Shown: positions 48,980 to 58,082 of the stretch, piece by piece
How the letters are laid out: every line of letters begins with the position of its first letter
Numbering within the stretch: the first letter of the stretch is position 1
Source of the DNA: Amycolatopsis vancoresmycina
GTDB lineage: Bacteria > Actinomycetota > Actinomycetes > Mycobacteriales > Pseudonocardiaceae
Assembly: GCF_000716785.1 (NCBI RefSeq)
Contig: NZ_JNYY01000032.1
Location: forward strand, 48,624-112,623
Reading direction: 5' to 3'
DNA length: 64,000 nucleotides
Position numbers and translations under genes: made by a program
The notes under the pieces: generated by a model
Databases searched by the model: none
Told to the model about the DNA's origin: nothing
What the model saw: only the letters and a program-made list of their open reading frames with translations

Positions 48980-49917
48980 CAGTCGTCCGTCCTGAACAGT
49001 CCGGTGCGCGTCACGATGAGGGCCGCGGCGAGCAGCCCGATCGCGAGCAGGTCGACGGAGATGGCCGCGGCGGCGTTGAAGTCGGCGTAGCGGAACGCCA
49101 GCTGGAACGCGAGCTGGTTGGCCGACCACGTGTCGGGAACCAGGCCGAGACTGGCCTGGTTCACCAGCTGCGGCTCCACGAACAGCTGGGTTCCGGTCGC
49201 GAAGGACAGGATCACCATGTAGGCGATCCACTTGCGGATCAGCGGCAGCTTGATGCGCAGCGCGATCGTCACCGGTCCGGCGCCGTCGATGCGCGCGGCG
49301 TCCTCCAGCTCCTGCGGGATCGTGTTGAGGGCGCCGTACATGATGACGATCCAGCCGCCGGCCCCGGTCCAGAACGCGATCATCGCGAAGAGGAAGGGCA
49401 GCTTGCCGGGCGCGATCGACTCGACGAACAGGTGCGACCCGAACACGTCCCGCACCAGGAACGAACCCGGGCTGACGGCCGGGTCGAGCATGAACAGCCA
49501 GACCAGCACGGACGACGCCCCGGCGAGCGCACCGGGGATGTAGAACAGGAACCGGAAGGCCGCGGAGACCCGGTTCGCGCGGCCGTGCAGCAGCAGCGTC
49601 AGCCCGACGACGAGCACGACGAGGGAGCCGAGCCACACCCCGGTGTAGAGCAGGACGTGCCCGAAAGCCGGCAGGAAGCGGTAGTCGCCGAAGGTGCGGC
49701 CGAAGTTGCGGAAACCGGCCCAGCCGCCGGCGTCGTCGGTGAACGCGAGGCTCAGCGCGTAGAGCATCGGGAGGATGCCGAACGCGACGAGGAACGGCAG
49801 GTAGGGCCCGACGAACGCGAGACCGGCCCAGGTGTGCCGGCCCCGCTTGCGCGGCGCGGGCGCCCCGGCCGGTTTCACGGCTGGGGCGCCCGCTTCGGCG
49901 GTCCTAGTCGACGGCAT
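48979..49917 (-). CDS. ABC sugar permease 1 (MalF type)
   Basis: This 312-residue protein has six hydrophobic segments, the EAA loop ELEDAARIDGAGPVTIALRIKLP and a charged N-terminus. It is the first permease of the importer. Its ATG overlaps the end of the binding-protein gene by 14 bases, indicating translational coupling. Confidence 0.9.
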   Translation of the reverse strand: MPSTRTAEAGAPAVKPAGAPAPRKRGRHTWAGLAFVGPYLPFLVAFGILPMLYALSLAFTDDAGGWAGFRNFGRTFGDYRFLPAFGHVLLYTGVWLGSLVVLVVGLTLLLHGRANRVSAAFRFLFYIPGALAGASSVLVWLFMLDPAVSPGSFLVRDVFGSHLFVESIAPGKLPFLFAMIAFWTGAGGWIVIMYGALNTIPQELEDAARIDGAGPVTIALRIKLPLIRKWIAYMVILSFATGTQLFVEPQLVNQASLGLVPDTWSANQLAFQLAFRYADFNAAAAISVDLLAIGLLAAALIVTRTGLFRTDD

Positions 49918-51220
49918 AACCGGCCGCCTGCGCCGCTTGCTTGAGCGCCTTGCCGAACGGCTCCAGCAAGGAGCCCAGCGGCTTGCCCGCCACCAGCTCC
50001 GTGACCACGGTGGTGGACCAGACGGGCTGGTCCGGGTAGGACACCAGGTTCCAGCCCGGCCAGATCTGGTCCGCGGCGGCCTTGAGCGCCGGGGTCGGAT
50101 CGGCGGCGTAGTAGGCGTTCGCGGCCTGCTGCGCCAGCCACTTGTCGGCCAGCGGGGCGTAGGCCGGATAGCCGGGCCGGGCTTCGGCGCCGCCCGGGTT
50201 GAAGACGGTCGTGGCCCAGGTGACGAAGTCCGCCGCGGTCGCGAGGTTGGTGGAGTGCTTCGACATGATCCACGGCCCGCCGCCGACCTGACCGGTGGTC
50301 ACCGGCGTCTCGTTCTCCCACTGCAGCGGCGGCGCGGCGGTGATCTGCTTGGCCGGGACGTGCAGCGCCTGGTCGAAGACGGCCTGGGCGTACCAGGACG
50401 GCCCCGGCATCAGCAGGACCTTGTCGTCGGCACCGCCGTACTTCTGGGCGAAGTCCGGGGTGAACACGCTCAGCGGGGGCACCGACCCGTTCTTGATCAG
50501 CGGGTCCAGCAGCCCGGCCACCCGGGTGCAGTGCGGGTCCGTCGCGTCGATGTGCACGTTCGTGCCGTTCACCTGCTCGAGCGGGCACTGGTTGCCCCAC
50601 AGGTAGATCCAGTGGCTGAACGACTCGCCGGCGTTCCCGACGATGTAGCCCGGGTGTTCCCTGGCGACCCGGTCGCCGAGGGCCGCCCACTCCTGCCAGG
50701 TCTTCGGCACGGTGTAGTGGAACTGGTCCATCAGCTTCTTGTTGACCCAGAGCACGACCTGGGCGAGGTTGTCCTGCACGCAGACCTGCGTGCCGTTGAC
50801 CGTGCACTGGGCGGTGGAGCTCGCCGGCCACTTGGCGAGCACGTCCGCCGGGATGAGGTCCTTGACCGGCGCGGCGAAGTCGAACGGCTTCTGCGCCATC
50901 CACACCGGATCGTTGACCTGCTCGCTGAAGATGACGTCCGGCCAGCCCTTGCCGGTCCGGTTCCACAGCTGGATCTTCGTCTGCAGCGTGGTCGCCCCGT
51001 TGCCGTCGCCGTCGAAGGTGACGATGTTCGCGTGGACGCCGGGGTGTTCCTTGGCGTAGGCCTGCGCCACCGGCAGCCGCGCCGCGTCCACCCAGATGGT
51101 CAGGTCACCCCCGACCTTCCCCGGAGAGTTCCCCGCACTCGGCGCGGTTCCCGTGGCGGAGGAACACCCCGCCACCGCCAAGGCCGCCACGACGGCAAGC
51201 CACCGACATCGCTGAATCAT
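49904..51220 (-). CDS. Sugar-binding lipoprotein of ABC transporter (CUT1 type)
   Basis: This 438-residue protein has a lipoprotein signal (lipobox AVAGC near residue 19) and a family 1 solute-binding fold with LTIWVDAARLPVAQAY, DVIFSEQVNDPVW, PKTWQEWAALGDRVA and GGGPWIMSKHS. Numerous internal cysteines (for example TAQCTVNGTQVCVQ and NQCPLEQ, DPHCTRV) are unusual for this family and may form disulfides. It has its own strong promoter. Its ligand is probably an oligosaccharide. Confidence 0.88.
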   Translation of the reverse strand: MIQRCRWLAVVAALAVAGCSSATGTAPSAGNSPGKVGGDLTIWVDAARLPVAQAYAKEHPGVHANIVTFDGDGNGATTLQTKIQLWNRTGKGWPDVIFSEQVNDPVWMAQKPFDFAAPVKDLIPADVLAKWPASSTAQCTVNGTQVCVQDNLAQVVLWVNKKLMDQFHYTVPKTWQEWAALGDRVAREHPGYIVGNAGESFSHWIYLWGNQCPLEQVNGTNVHIDATDPHCTRVAGLLDPLIKNGSVPPLSVFTPDFAQKYGGADDKVLLMPGPSWYAQAVFDQALHVPAKQITAAPPLQWENETPVTTGQVGGGPWIMSKHSTNLATAADFVTWATTVFNPGGAEARPGYPAYAPLADKWLAQQAANAYYAADPTPALKAAADQIWPGWNLVSYPDQPVWSTTVVTELVAGKPLGSLLEPFGKALKQAAQAAGYAVD

Positions 51221-51277
51221 GGCTGATCACACTCCCCCGCGGGGACTGTCCAGGTGCTCCGTCGACCCTGGGATTCG

Positions 51278-51309
51278 AATAACGTAAGTCGTATGACGTC
51301 TGATGTCAA
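51278..51309 (-). promoter_or_regulatory. Promoter and overlapping candidate operator of the ABC importer
   Basis: On the minus strand TTGACA (51309-51304) and TACGTT (51286-51281) are exactly 17 bases apart. GTCATACGACTTACGTTATT (51297-51278) covers the -10 box and resembles the FadR-type element at 47305, so the importer may be controlled by the FadR gene at 47361. Confidence 0.6.
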
Positions 51310-51345
51310 CGACCGGGCTCCGCACCCCGCCCGGTGCGCGACGGC

Positions 51346-52731
51346 CTACCCGGCCGGCCTGCTCAGGGCCGGGTACGTCCGGTTGAACCGCGGCGGCGTG
51401 TAGGCCAGATACCGCCCGGGCACGCCGTCCACGGCGACGGCCTGCGCGTTCATCGTGCGGGGTTCCGTGCCGGGCCAGTGTCCGGTCCGCAGCCGGGTCA
51501 GCATGCGGTCGATCGCCGCCTGCTGTTCGCCGGTGGTGTAGGTGCAGTGGCCTGCCGCCTGGACGTACGTCTGGCGCAGCAGGGATTCGTGGCCCGCGCG
51601 GCGGACCAGTGCGCCGTAGGACTGCTGCTGCGCCACGGTCGAGATCTGGTCGCCGGTGCCGTTCACGGTGAGCACCGGGATCCGGAGGTCGCCGGTGAAC
51701 ACGATGCCCCGCTCCAGGTAGCGGACGGCGGCCGGGTCGGCGGTCACGCGGGGTTCGGCGGCGAGCCGGCCGAGGTCGGCGCGCAGGTCGAGCCCCGCGC
51801 GTTCGTACAGCCGCCGCACGGCGTCGCGCTGGGCGGGCGCGGCCGTCGTCAGCTGGTGCGCGTAGTCGACTCCGGTGTTCCACGACGGGTTCCCGCCCGC
51901 CAGCTGCTCGATCGCCCGCCTGCTGCTGACCGCCTGCCCCAGGTACGGCAGCGGGCCACCGGCGAGGGCCAGGTACATCCCCTGCTCGACGCCGTCGGCG
52001 TCGCGGTCGTCCGGGACCGGGGCCGGCGTGCCGCCGGCGGCCAGGCCCCAGCCCGGCAGCTGGCCGATCGCCGCCGCCAGCGCGATCCGGGCCCGGCCCG
52101 CGGCGGTCGACTGGGCCGCGGTCACCGCCGAGAGCCACTGCTGCTGCGTGCCGGGGACGTCGGCGGGGATGCCGGTCACCGGAAGAGCCGTGTCGCGGAA
52201 CAGCAGGGACTTCAGCACGAAAACGGTGTCGAGCTTCTGGTTCCACTGCCCCACCGCGCCGCCGAGTCCGCCGCACATCGGGATCGCCGCGGCGAACCGG
52301 CCGGGGTACACCTGCGCGACACCGGCGGCGACCATCCCGCCCATCGAACGCCCTTCGGCGATCGCGTACCGGGCGCGCCCGAACGCCCCCTCGAACCGGC
52401 CGAGCGCCTCGGCCTGGTTCCCGATGGCCCGCGCGATGTTCCAGCCGCTGATCGTCCGGGTGGTGCCGCCGACCGCGTAACCGCGCGCCAGCAGGCTCGC
52501 GGTCAGCGGGCTCGCCAGGCCGCCCGCCGCGAAGTCGAGGTCCACCAGCACGGCACCGTTCCACCGGGACGGTTTCGCGAACGCGTACGGCGTGCCGTCG
52601 GTCAGCTGCCCGTCGGCGCACCTCGCCGAGCTCGGGCAGGGTGTTCCGGGCTCCGCCGCGTGGGCGGCCGCCGGTACCCCCGCGAAGAGGGCCGTGGCGA
52701 CGGCCAGGCAACGCCAGGTTCGGTTTCCCAT
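51346..52731 (-). CDS. Secreted alpha/beta hydrolase
   Basis: This 461-residue protein has a Sec signal (cleavage near AHA-AE around residue 25) and an alpha/beta-hydrolase core with the nucleophile elbow GRSMGG, then VLTVNGTGDQIST for the acid, and the histidine in QAAGHCTYTTG. It is longer than simple esterases. The family hydrolyses esters or amides outside the cell. The ATG at 52731 has AGGAG upstream. It lies two bases after another secreted hydrolase and is the last gene of the long minus operon under the PaaX-type regulator. Confidence 0.78.
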   Translation of the reverse strand: MGNRTWRCLAVATALFAGVPAAAHAAEPGTPCPSSARCADGQLTDGTPYAFAKPSRWNGAVLVDLDFAAGGLASPLTASLLARGYAVGGTTRTISGWNIARAIGNQAEALGRFEGAFGRARYAIAEGRSMGGMVAAGVAQVYPGRFAAAIPMCGGLGGAVGQWNQKLDTVFVLKSLLFRDTALPVTGIPADVPGTQQQWLSAVTAAQSTAAGRARIALAAAIGQLPGWGLAAGGTPAPVPDDRDADGVEQGMYLALAGGPLPYLGQAVSSRRAIEQLAGGNPSWNTGVDYAHQLTTAAPAQRDAVRRLYERAGLDLRADLGRLAAEPRVTADPAAVRYLERGIVFTGDLRIPVLTVNGTGDQISTVAQQQSYGALVRRAGHESLLRQTYVQAAGHCTYTTGEQQAAIDRMLTRLRTGHWPGTEPRTMNAQAVAVDGVPGRYLAYTPPRFNRTYPALSRPAG

Positions 52732-52733
52732 GA

Positions 52734-53669
52734 TCACTCCTGCCGGAAGTTCTTGGCGGTGACGGTCCAGCCCGGGGTGGCGCACAGCCCGCAGCCCGCG
52801 CCGAGGAAGTAGCCCCGCGCGGCCCGGTTGCCGTTGAGGGTGAAGTCGAACCAGTTGACGAGCACGTTCACCGCTTCTTCGCGGATGCTCGGGTCGGGAC
52901 TGCCGTCACGCTGGCCGTAGACGAACCCGGTGTGGCCCGCGGCGGGATTGGTCACCCGGACGGCGGGGACGGTGACGAGGTCGTAGTTCCCGCCGCTGTT
53001 GGGGTAGGCGACGTCGTCCGGGCCGCCGTCGGCGAACAACGTGGGTGTGTGCAGCTTCCGCAGGTTTTCGCGGCCGTAGCCGAGGGTGCCGTCGGCGAAG
53101 AACCCGCTGTCGAGCGACAGCACCGACCGCACGCGCGGGTCCGCGCCCGCCACGAGCGCTTCGATACCGCCGCAGGAGTGACCCGCGACCCCGATGCGCC
53201 GGGGATCGAGCCGGTCCCGCAGTTCGCTTCCCCGGCGGCCGTTCTCCCGTTCGGCCCAGGTGATCGCGTCCGTGACGACCGCCGGTGAAGGACTGCCGTT
53301 CTCCGTCAGCGCGGGCTCGTCGAACCCGCCGACGGCCACGACGACGAACCCGTGCGCGGCGAGCAGCGTTTCGAGGGTCAGCAGCTCGTCGTTGCTCGTG
53401 TGCCGGCACGCGCCGTTGCCGAACACCACGACCGGCAGCCGGCCGGGCACCCGGTCCAGGTCGGCGGGCCGGTAGACGGTGTACTCGGCGGCGTAGCCGC
53501 CCGTGCGGGCCGCGCCTTCGCGGACCACCGGGTGGAACACCGCGGCGGCGGGCGGCGCGGGCGGGGCCGCGGTGTCCACATCGGACGGACCCGGCACACT
53601 CGCCGCGGTGACCGCGACGAGCGCCGTCACCGCGGCGGCGAGCACCGGCTTGAGGATTGCCCTTGGCAT
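52734..53669 (-). CDS. Secreted dienelactone-hydrolase-like alpha/beta hydrolase
   Basis: This 311-residue protein has a Sec signal and a cutinase/PETase-like hydrolase fold. It shows YRPADLDRVPGRLPVVVFGNG, the nucleophile in GHSCGG, the acid in LFADGGPDD, and histidine in NPAAGHTGFV. Such enzymes cleave esters of bulky substrates. ATG 53669 is chosen because AAGGGA lies six bases upstream. ATG 53687 would add six residues and overlap the preceding stop as ATGA, so both are possible. It is cotranscribed with binding protein 2 and the next hydrolase. Confidence 0.78.
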   Translation of the reverse strand: MPRAILKPVLAAAVTALVAVTAASVPGPSDVDTAAPPAPPAAAVFHPVVREGAARTGGYAAEYTVYRPADLDRVPGRLPVVVFGNGACRHTSNDELLTLETLLAAHGFVVVAVGGFDEPALTENGSPSPAVVTDAITWAERENGRRGSELRDRLDPRRIGVAGHSCGGIEALVAGADPRVRSVLSLDSGFFADGTLGYGRENLRKLHTPTLFADGGPDDVAYPNSGGNYDLVTVPAVRVTNPAAGHTGFVYGQRDGSPDPSIREEAVNVLVNWFDFTLNGNRAARGYFLGAGCGLCATPGWTVTAKNFRQE

Positions 53670-53683
53670 CGGAAGTCCCTTCG

Positions 53684-54598
53684 TCATCCCCGCGTGGCCG
53701 CGTCGAAGACCGGCTTCGGCACCGAAACCTGGTTCAGCCCCCAGCGCGACATGATCCCGACGTACGTGCCGTTCTCGAACAGTTCCTCGAACACCTGCTG
53801 CAGCACCGGGCCCAGCCCGGACGCCTTGGGGACGTACAGCGCCAGGTCGTCCTTGGCCGCCCCCTGCGCTTCGGTCTGGGTGACGTACTTGTTCCCGCCC
53901 TGGCGCTGCGTGACGTCGATCGCCGCGGCCTCGGTCATGCCCGCGGCGTCAGCGCGGCCCGAGCGGGTGGCCACCAGCGTCGCGTCCGTGTCCTCGAGGC
54001 CGACGGTCTGCGTCGCCTTCCGCTTGCTGTCGGTGCAGAACCGGGACAGCTTGTTCAGCTGCTCTTCGACGACGCTGGCGGTGACCACCGCGATCCGCTT
54101 GCCGCAGAGGTCTTCGACCCGCGCGATCCCGGCCGTCGAATCGGTGGGGAACACGTAGGCGGTGCGGGTGGTCATCCAGGTGATCGTGTCGAACTGCTTC
54201 TCGCGCTCGGCGGTCGCCTTGACCGGGCCGTTGAACGCGTCGTACCGGCCGGCCAGCATGCCCTGCAGCGCCGCCGGCAGCCCCGCGACGACGATGGTCT
54301 GCGTCCGGACGCCGAGCACCTGGCCGATCGCCGCCTGGAAGTCGGCGTCGATGCCGGTGACCGTCCCGTCCGGGGCGACCGTGCGGTAGGGCGGGTGGGA
54401 GTCACCGGCGAACCGGATCACCCCCGCGTCCTTGACCGCCGGCGGCAGGGCGTCGTGCAGGGACTGCACCACCGGGAGGTTCGTGCCGGTGGCCAGTGCC
54501 GCCGGGCCGGCGCCCACCGTGCACCCGGCGGTGGCCAGCCCGAGGGCCGCGGTCGCGAGGATCGCACTCCGGCTTCGTCGGCGAAGTGAAGATCGCAC
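53684..54598 (-). CDS. Amino-acid-type ABC binding lipoprotein, second copy
   Basis: This 304-residue protein is a family 3 solute-binding lipoprotein (lipobox ATAGC near residue 25) with IRFAGDSHPPYRTV, GIDADFQAAIGQVLG and KATAEREKQFDTITWMTTRT. By eye it is about two-thirds identical to the binding protein at 60869-61786. It has no permease next to it and probably serves the same transporter with a related ligand. GTG 54598 has AAAGGAA upstream. It is the eighth gene of the operon, 18 bases after the dehydratase-like subunit. Confidence 0.87.
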   Translation of the reverse strand: MRSSLRRRSRSAILATAALGLATAGCTVGAGPAALATGTNLPVVQSLHDALPPAVKDAGVIRFAGDSHPPYRTVAPDGTVTGIDADFQAAIGQVLGVRTQTIVVAGLPAALQGMLAGRYDAFNGPVKATAEREKQFDTITWMTTRTAYVFPTDSTAGIARVEDLCGKRIAVVTASVVEEQLNKLSRFCTDSKRKATQTVGLEDTDATLVATRSGRADAAGMTEAAAIDVTQRQGGNKYVTQTEAQGAAKDDLALYVPKASGLGPVLQQVFEELFENGTYVGIMSRWGLNQVSVPKPVFDAATRG

Positions 54599-54616
54599 AG
54601 GGTTCCTTTCCGGACG

Positions 54617-55840
54617 TCAGGCCAGGTCGTCGAGCCATTCGGTCATCCGCGCGGTCAGGTCGCCGCCCGTGCGGGCGTCGACGTTGTCCGCGTGCAGTTC
54701 CAGCACCGGGATCCCCGCGGCGCGCAACGCTCGGGTGGTGAAGTAGCCGCCGCGTGCGTCGTCGGACACGAGGTGCACGACGCCGTCCACGCCGTGGTGC
54801 CGGGCCTCCTTGACGTACCACTCCGCCGACCACGGCGGCGTGTACAGCTGGTCGCCGAAGGCGGCGAACCGGGCGGCCAGCGCGCGCAGCGGGTCGTCGC
54901 CGTAGCGCAGGTAGCCGTCGGCGGCGATCGCGAGGTACATCGACCACACGAAGACCGCGCCGTGCGATTCCTGGAACCGGCGGTAGAACTCGAGGTCGAA
55001 CCACAGCCCGCGGCCGATCCACATCAGCCGCAGCCGCTCGTCCGGGCACACCGCGACCCCGGCGTCGATCCGGTCGCGCACCTCGTCGTGGAACGCGCGG
55101 GCGGCGTCGCGCGCCCACTCGGTGCCGCGGTGCCACTGGGGCACCATGACGCTCGGGATGCCGTCGGTGACGGCGATCGGGCACGGCCGGGCCGCCGCGA
55201 TCAGGTCCCGGGTGCGGCGGTTCCACTCCTGCTGCTCGTTGACCAGGTCCAGCACCTCGCGGAACCGCGTCTCGGAGAACACGCGGCCGGTGGTCTGCTC
55301 CAGGAACCGGATGAGCCCGGTCAGCTCGCCGGTCAGCAGGTCCAGCCGGTCGCGGCCGATGGCCTCTTCCCAGCGGTGCGGCATCAGCTCCCACCACCGC
55401 TCCGGCACCGTGTCCTCCGCCGCGCTCTCCAGCGGGTAATAGGTGACGCCGGGTTGCGCGTCCCAGACGTCGAAGATCTTCCGGGACGCGTCGCCGGTCG
55501 TCTCGCCGAGCACGATCGACGGCGCCGGCAGGCCACCCCACGGCGCCTGGCCCGGGTCGTCCTCGAACGCCGACGCCAGTGAGGTGGCGCTGTACTGCTC
55601 GATGTAGTCGGGGTAGCCGCGGTCGCGCAGGAGGCCGAGGTAGCGCTGGGTCTGGCGTTTCGCCGCGACGATCGAGGCCCACCACTGGTTGACCACGTAC
55701 GGGATGTCCATCGCGCGGAAGATCTCCTGGGGCGCGTCCGCGTTGACCAGCGCCAGGGGACCGCCCGCTTCGCGCACCCGGGCGAACCATTCGCGCTGGT
55801 GGGCGGTCGCGGTGGTCGCCGACGCGAGCCGGGCGGTCAC
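54617..55840 (-). CDS. 2-hydroxyacyl-CoA dehydratase-like protein (HgdB/D type), cysteine-free cluster site
   Basis: This 407-residue protein follows the HgdB/benzoyl-CoA-reductase-like fold along its length, including GIPVLELHADNVD where the family has a GIP...DGD element. In known members a [4Fe-4S] cluster is held by cysteines at a TCD-like, a DxC-like and an SC-like position. Here these read ETTGDAS, MYLAIAADG and LVSDDARGG, so none is kept. It probably lacks the cluster and cannot do the usual radical dehydration. GTG 55840 overlaps the partner gene by four bases (GTGA). Confidence 0.7.
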   Translation of the reverse strand: MTARLASATTATAHQREWFARVREAGGPLALVNADAPQEIFRAMDIPYVVNQWWASIVAAKRQTQRYLGLLRDRGYPDYIEQYSATSLASAFEDDPGQAPWGGLPAPSIVLGETTGDASRKIFDVWDAQPGVTYYPLESAAEDTVPERWWELMPHRWEEAIGRDRLDLLTGELTGLIRFLEQTTGRVFSETRFREVLDLVNEQQEWNRRTRDLIAAARPCPIAVTDGIPSVMVPQWHRGTEWARDAARAFHDEVRDRIDAGVAVCPDERLRLMWIGRGLWFDLEFYRRFQESHGAVFVWSMYLAIAADGYLRYGDDPLRALAARFAAFGDQLYTPPWSAEWYVKEARHHGVDGVVHLVSDDARGGYFTTRALRAAGIPVLELHADNVDARTGGDLTARMTEWLDDLA

Positions 55841-56847
55841 GCGCTCGCTCCCGCCGGGACCAGCGCGGCCAGCGCTTCCGCCGTCAGCTCGCCGTACGGC
55901 TGGCGCTCGGCCAGGACCGCGCGCAGACCCGTCGCGGCCCCCTGGGCCGGGAAGTCCCACGGCGGCGCGTCGTCGTGGACCCGCGCGTAGGAGAACAGGA
56001 CCTCGGCACCGCAGGCGCGGGCGGCCGCGGCGGTGTGCGCGGCCCGTTGCCGGATCGACGCGCGGGGCGCGGCGGGGCCGTTGTGCTGGTACCGCTCCGC
56101 GAGCGCGAGTTCCGTCGGTGCCGCGCAGGTGCGGGCGAACAGCAGCTCACCCCAGTCGTGGTCCTCCCCCACGACGAGGAAACCGTGGCGCTCCAACGTT
56201 TCGTACACCTCCGGCGAGTCGTGGGAACTCCCGGTGAGGAACAGCCGAACGCCTTCGGCTTCGCGCGGGTCGGCGAGCACCCGATCGACGAGCGCGATGG
56301 CCTCGGTGACCGGCACGGCGGTGGTCGCGGCGACGAGTTCGAGGAACCGCGTTCCGCTCAGCCGGTTCGCGCGGCGCAGAGCGGCGGCCTGGCCGAGCGA
56401 CCGCCGCAGGGTGTCGTGGGCGGTGATGGCCGCGGCGAGGTCGTCGTCGCCGATCGGCCGCCAGCGGCCCAGCCACGCGCGCAGCTGGGCGATCTTCGCG
56501 TGGACGTACCGGGTGGTCGTGTGGTGCGGCAGGTGCAGCACGTCCACCAGCCGCAGCGGCGGCAGCCCCAGCGCCGGCTCGACCCGGTTCAGCTCCCGCA
56601 GGGCGTAGAACAGGCGCAAGGACGCCTCGCAGTCGCGGGAGACCACAATGGCTTCGAGCGGCCCGTAGTCCCCGGAGAGGATGCGCGTCAGGATCGACCG
56701 GGCCACCGGGTCCACGCCACGACCGAGGTAGCGGTCGCCGAGGGTGCTGTCCCGGCCCGGCTTCCCGGTCAGCCGCAGCGGCCGCAGCCCCGCCGCGGTG
56801 ATCAGCTCGACCGGGACGTCCGCGCCGACGTAGCCGACCGCGGTCAA
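55837..56847 (-). CDS. 2-hydroxyacyl-CoA dehydratase-like protein (partner subunit)
   Basis: This 336-residue homologue starts VGYVGADVPVELITAAG, the usual opening of the family. It keeps only the first expected cluster cysteine, C73 in SRDCEAS. At the second site it reads GEDHDWGE (W232 in place of Cys) and at the third ARVHDDAPPWDFP (H291 in place of Cys). With its partner it may bind an acyl-CoA without the standard radical chemistry. TTG 56847 is taken as the start because it overlaps the CoA-transferase stop as TTGA. No ATP-dependent activator gene is in the operon. Confidence 0.7.
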   Translation of the reverse strand: MTAVGYVGADVPVELITAAGLRPLRLTGKPGRDSTLGDRYLGRGVDPVARSILTRILSGDYGPLEAIVVSRDCEASLRLFYALRELNRVEPALGLPPLRLVDVLHLPHHTTTRYVHAKIAQLRAWLGRWRPIGDDDLAAAITAHDTLRRSLGQAAALRRANRLSGTRFLELVAATTAVPVTEAIALVDRVLADPREAEGVRLFLTGSSHDSPEVYETLERHGFLVVGEDHDWGELLFARTCAAPTELALAERYQHNGPAAPRASIRQRAAHTAAAARACGAEVLFSYARVHDDAPPWDFPAQGAATGLRAVLAERQPYGELTAEALAALVPAGASA

Positions 56848-58082
56848 ATCACCGCCTCCGCGATCAGGTCCGCCAGCTGCGCTTCGGTGTAGCCGAGCAG
56901 TTCGCGGTAGACGTGCTCGTTGTGCTCCCCCAGCCCGGGCGCCGGGCGGTCGAGCGCGACGCGGGCCGCGGAGAAGCGGATCGGCACGCCGGTCCCGGCC
57001 AGGTCGGCCACGTCCCCGTGCCGCGGGTGCCGCAGCGGCACGACTTCCTCGCGCGCCAGCACCAGGGGGTCGCGGACGGCCTCGCGCGGCTCGCGCACCT
57101 GCGCCGCGGGGACGCCCTCGGCGGTGAACGCGGCGAGCACGTCTTCCAGGGGCCGGGTCCGGCACCACTCGCGGATCAGGGCGTGCAGCTCGTCGGCCGC
57201 GCGGACCCGCTGATCGCGGGTCCGGTAGCGGTCGTCTTCGGCCAGCTCGGGGCGGCCGATGGCCCGCAGCACGCCGTGGGCGAAGGCGTCGGTCGGCGCG
57301 CAGAGGGCGACGTACCCGTCGGCGGCGGGCAGGATCCCGAACGGCGCCAGCCGCGGCACCATCGACCCGGTGCGCTGCGGCAGGCCGACCGCGTCGAAGG
57401 CGTCGAACGGCTCGCAGGCGACCAGGGAGGTCAGTGCGCCGAGCATCGACACGTCCACCCGCTGCCCCTCGCCGGTGTGCTCGGCCTGCAGCAGCGCCGA
57501 CACCGTGCCGACCACGGCGAACAGCGGCGCGAGGAGGTCGCCGATCGGCAGCCCGAACCGCACCGGCCCCTCGTCCGGCTCGCCGGCGGTCATCATGACG
57601 CCGCTCAGCGCCTGGATGATCGAGTCCATCGCCTTGCCGGAGCCCGGGCCGCCCTGGGCGCCGAACCCGCTGATGGAGGTGTAGACGAGCCGCGGGTTGA
57701 TCTCGCGGACGTGGTCGTAGGAGATGCCGAGCCGGCCGGTGACACCGGGGCTGTAGTTCTCGACCAGCACGTCGGCGTCCCGGACGAGGTCGGTGAACAC
57801 CGCCCGCGACCGCGGGTTCTTCAGGTCGAGGGTGACGCTGAGCTTGTTGCGGCCGCGCAGCAGCATCGACACCGACAGGTCGTCGTCGTGGCGCCGGGCG
57901 AGGTTCAGCCCGTCGCGGCCGACGTAGGGCGCGTTGTTGCGGGAGGAATCCCCGCCGGTGGCGGGGTTTTCGACCTTGATCACGGTCGCGCCGAGCCCGG
58001 CGAGCAGCAGGGTCGCGTACGGCCCGGCGAGCGCGGTGGTCAGGTCGATGACGGTGCGGCCGGCCAGTGGCTGGTCGGTCAT
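56844..58082 (-). CDS. Family III (CaiB/BaiF) CoA-transferase
   Basis: This 412-residue protein has the family III fold with TTALAGPYATLLLAGLGATVIKVE, VLVENYSPGV and the catalytic aspartate D153 in KAMDSIIQALSG. These enzymes move CoA between carboxylic acids through an aspartyl-CoA intermediate. It would activate the acid imported by the transporter and pass it to the dehydratase-like pair encoded after it. The ATG overlaps the CapA-like gene stop by four bases (ATGA). Confidence 0.9.
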   Translation of the reverse strand: MTDQPLAGRTVIDLTTALAGPYATLLLAGLGATVIKVENPATGGDSSRNNAPYVGRDGLNLARRHDDDLSVSMLLRGRNKLSVTLDLKNPRSRAVFTDLVRDADVLVENYSPGVTGRLGISYDHVREINPRLVYTSISGFGAQGGPGSGKAMDSIIQALSGVMMTAGEPDEGPVRFGLPIGDLLAPLFAVVGTVSALLQAEHTGEGQRVDVSMLGALTSLVACEPFDAFDAVGLPQRTGSMVPRLAPFGILPAADGYVALCAPTDAFAHGVLRAIGRPELAEDDRYRTRDQRVRAADELHALIREWCRTRPLEDVLAAFTAEGVPAAQVREPREAVRDPLVLAREEVVPLRHPRHGDVADLAGTGVPIRFSAARVALDRPAPGLGEHNEHVYRELLGYTEAQLADLIAEAVI

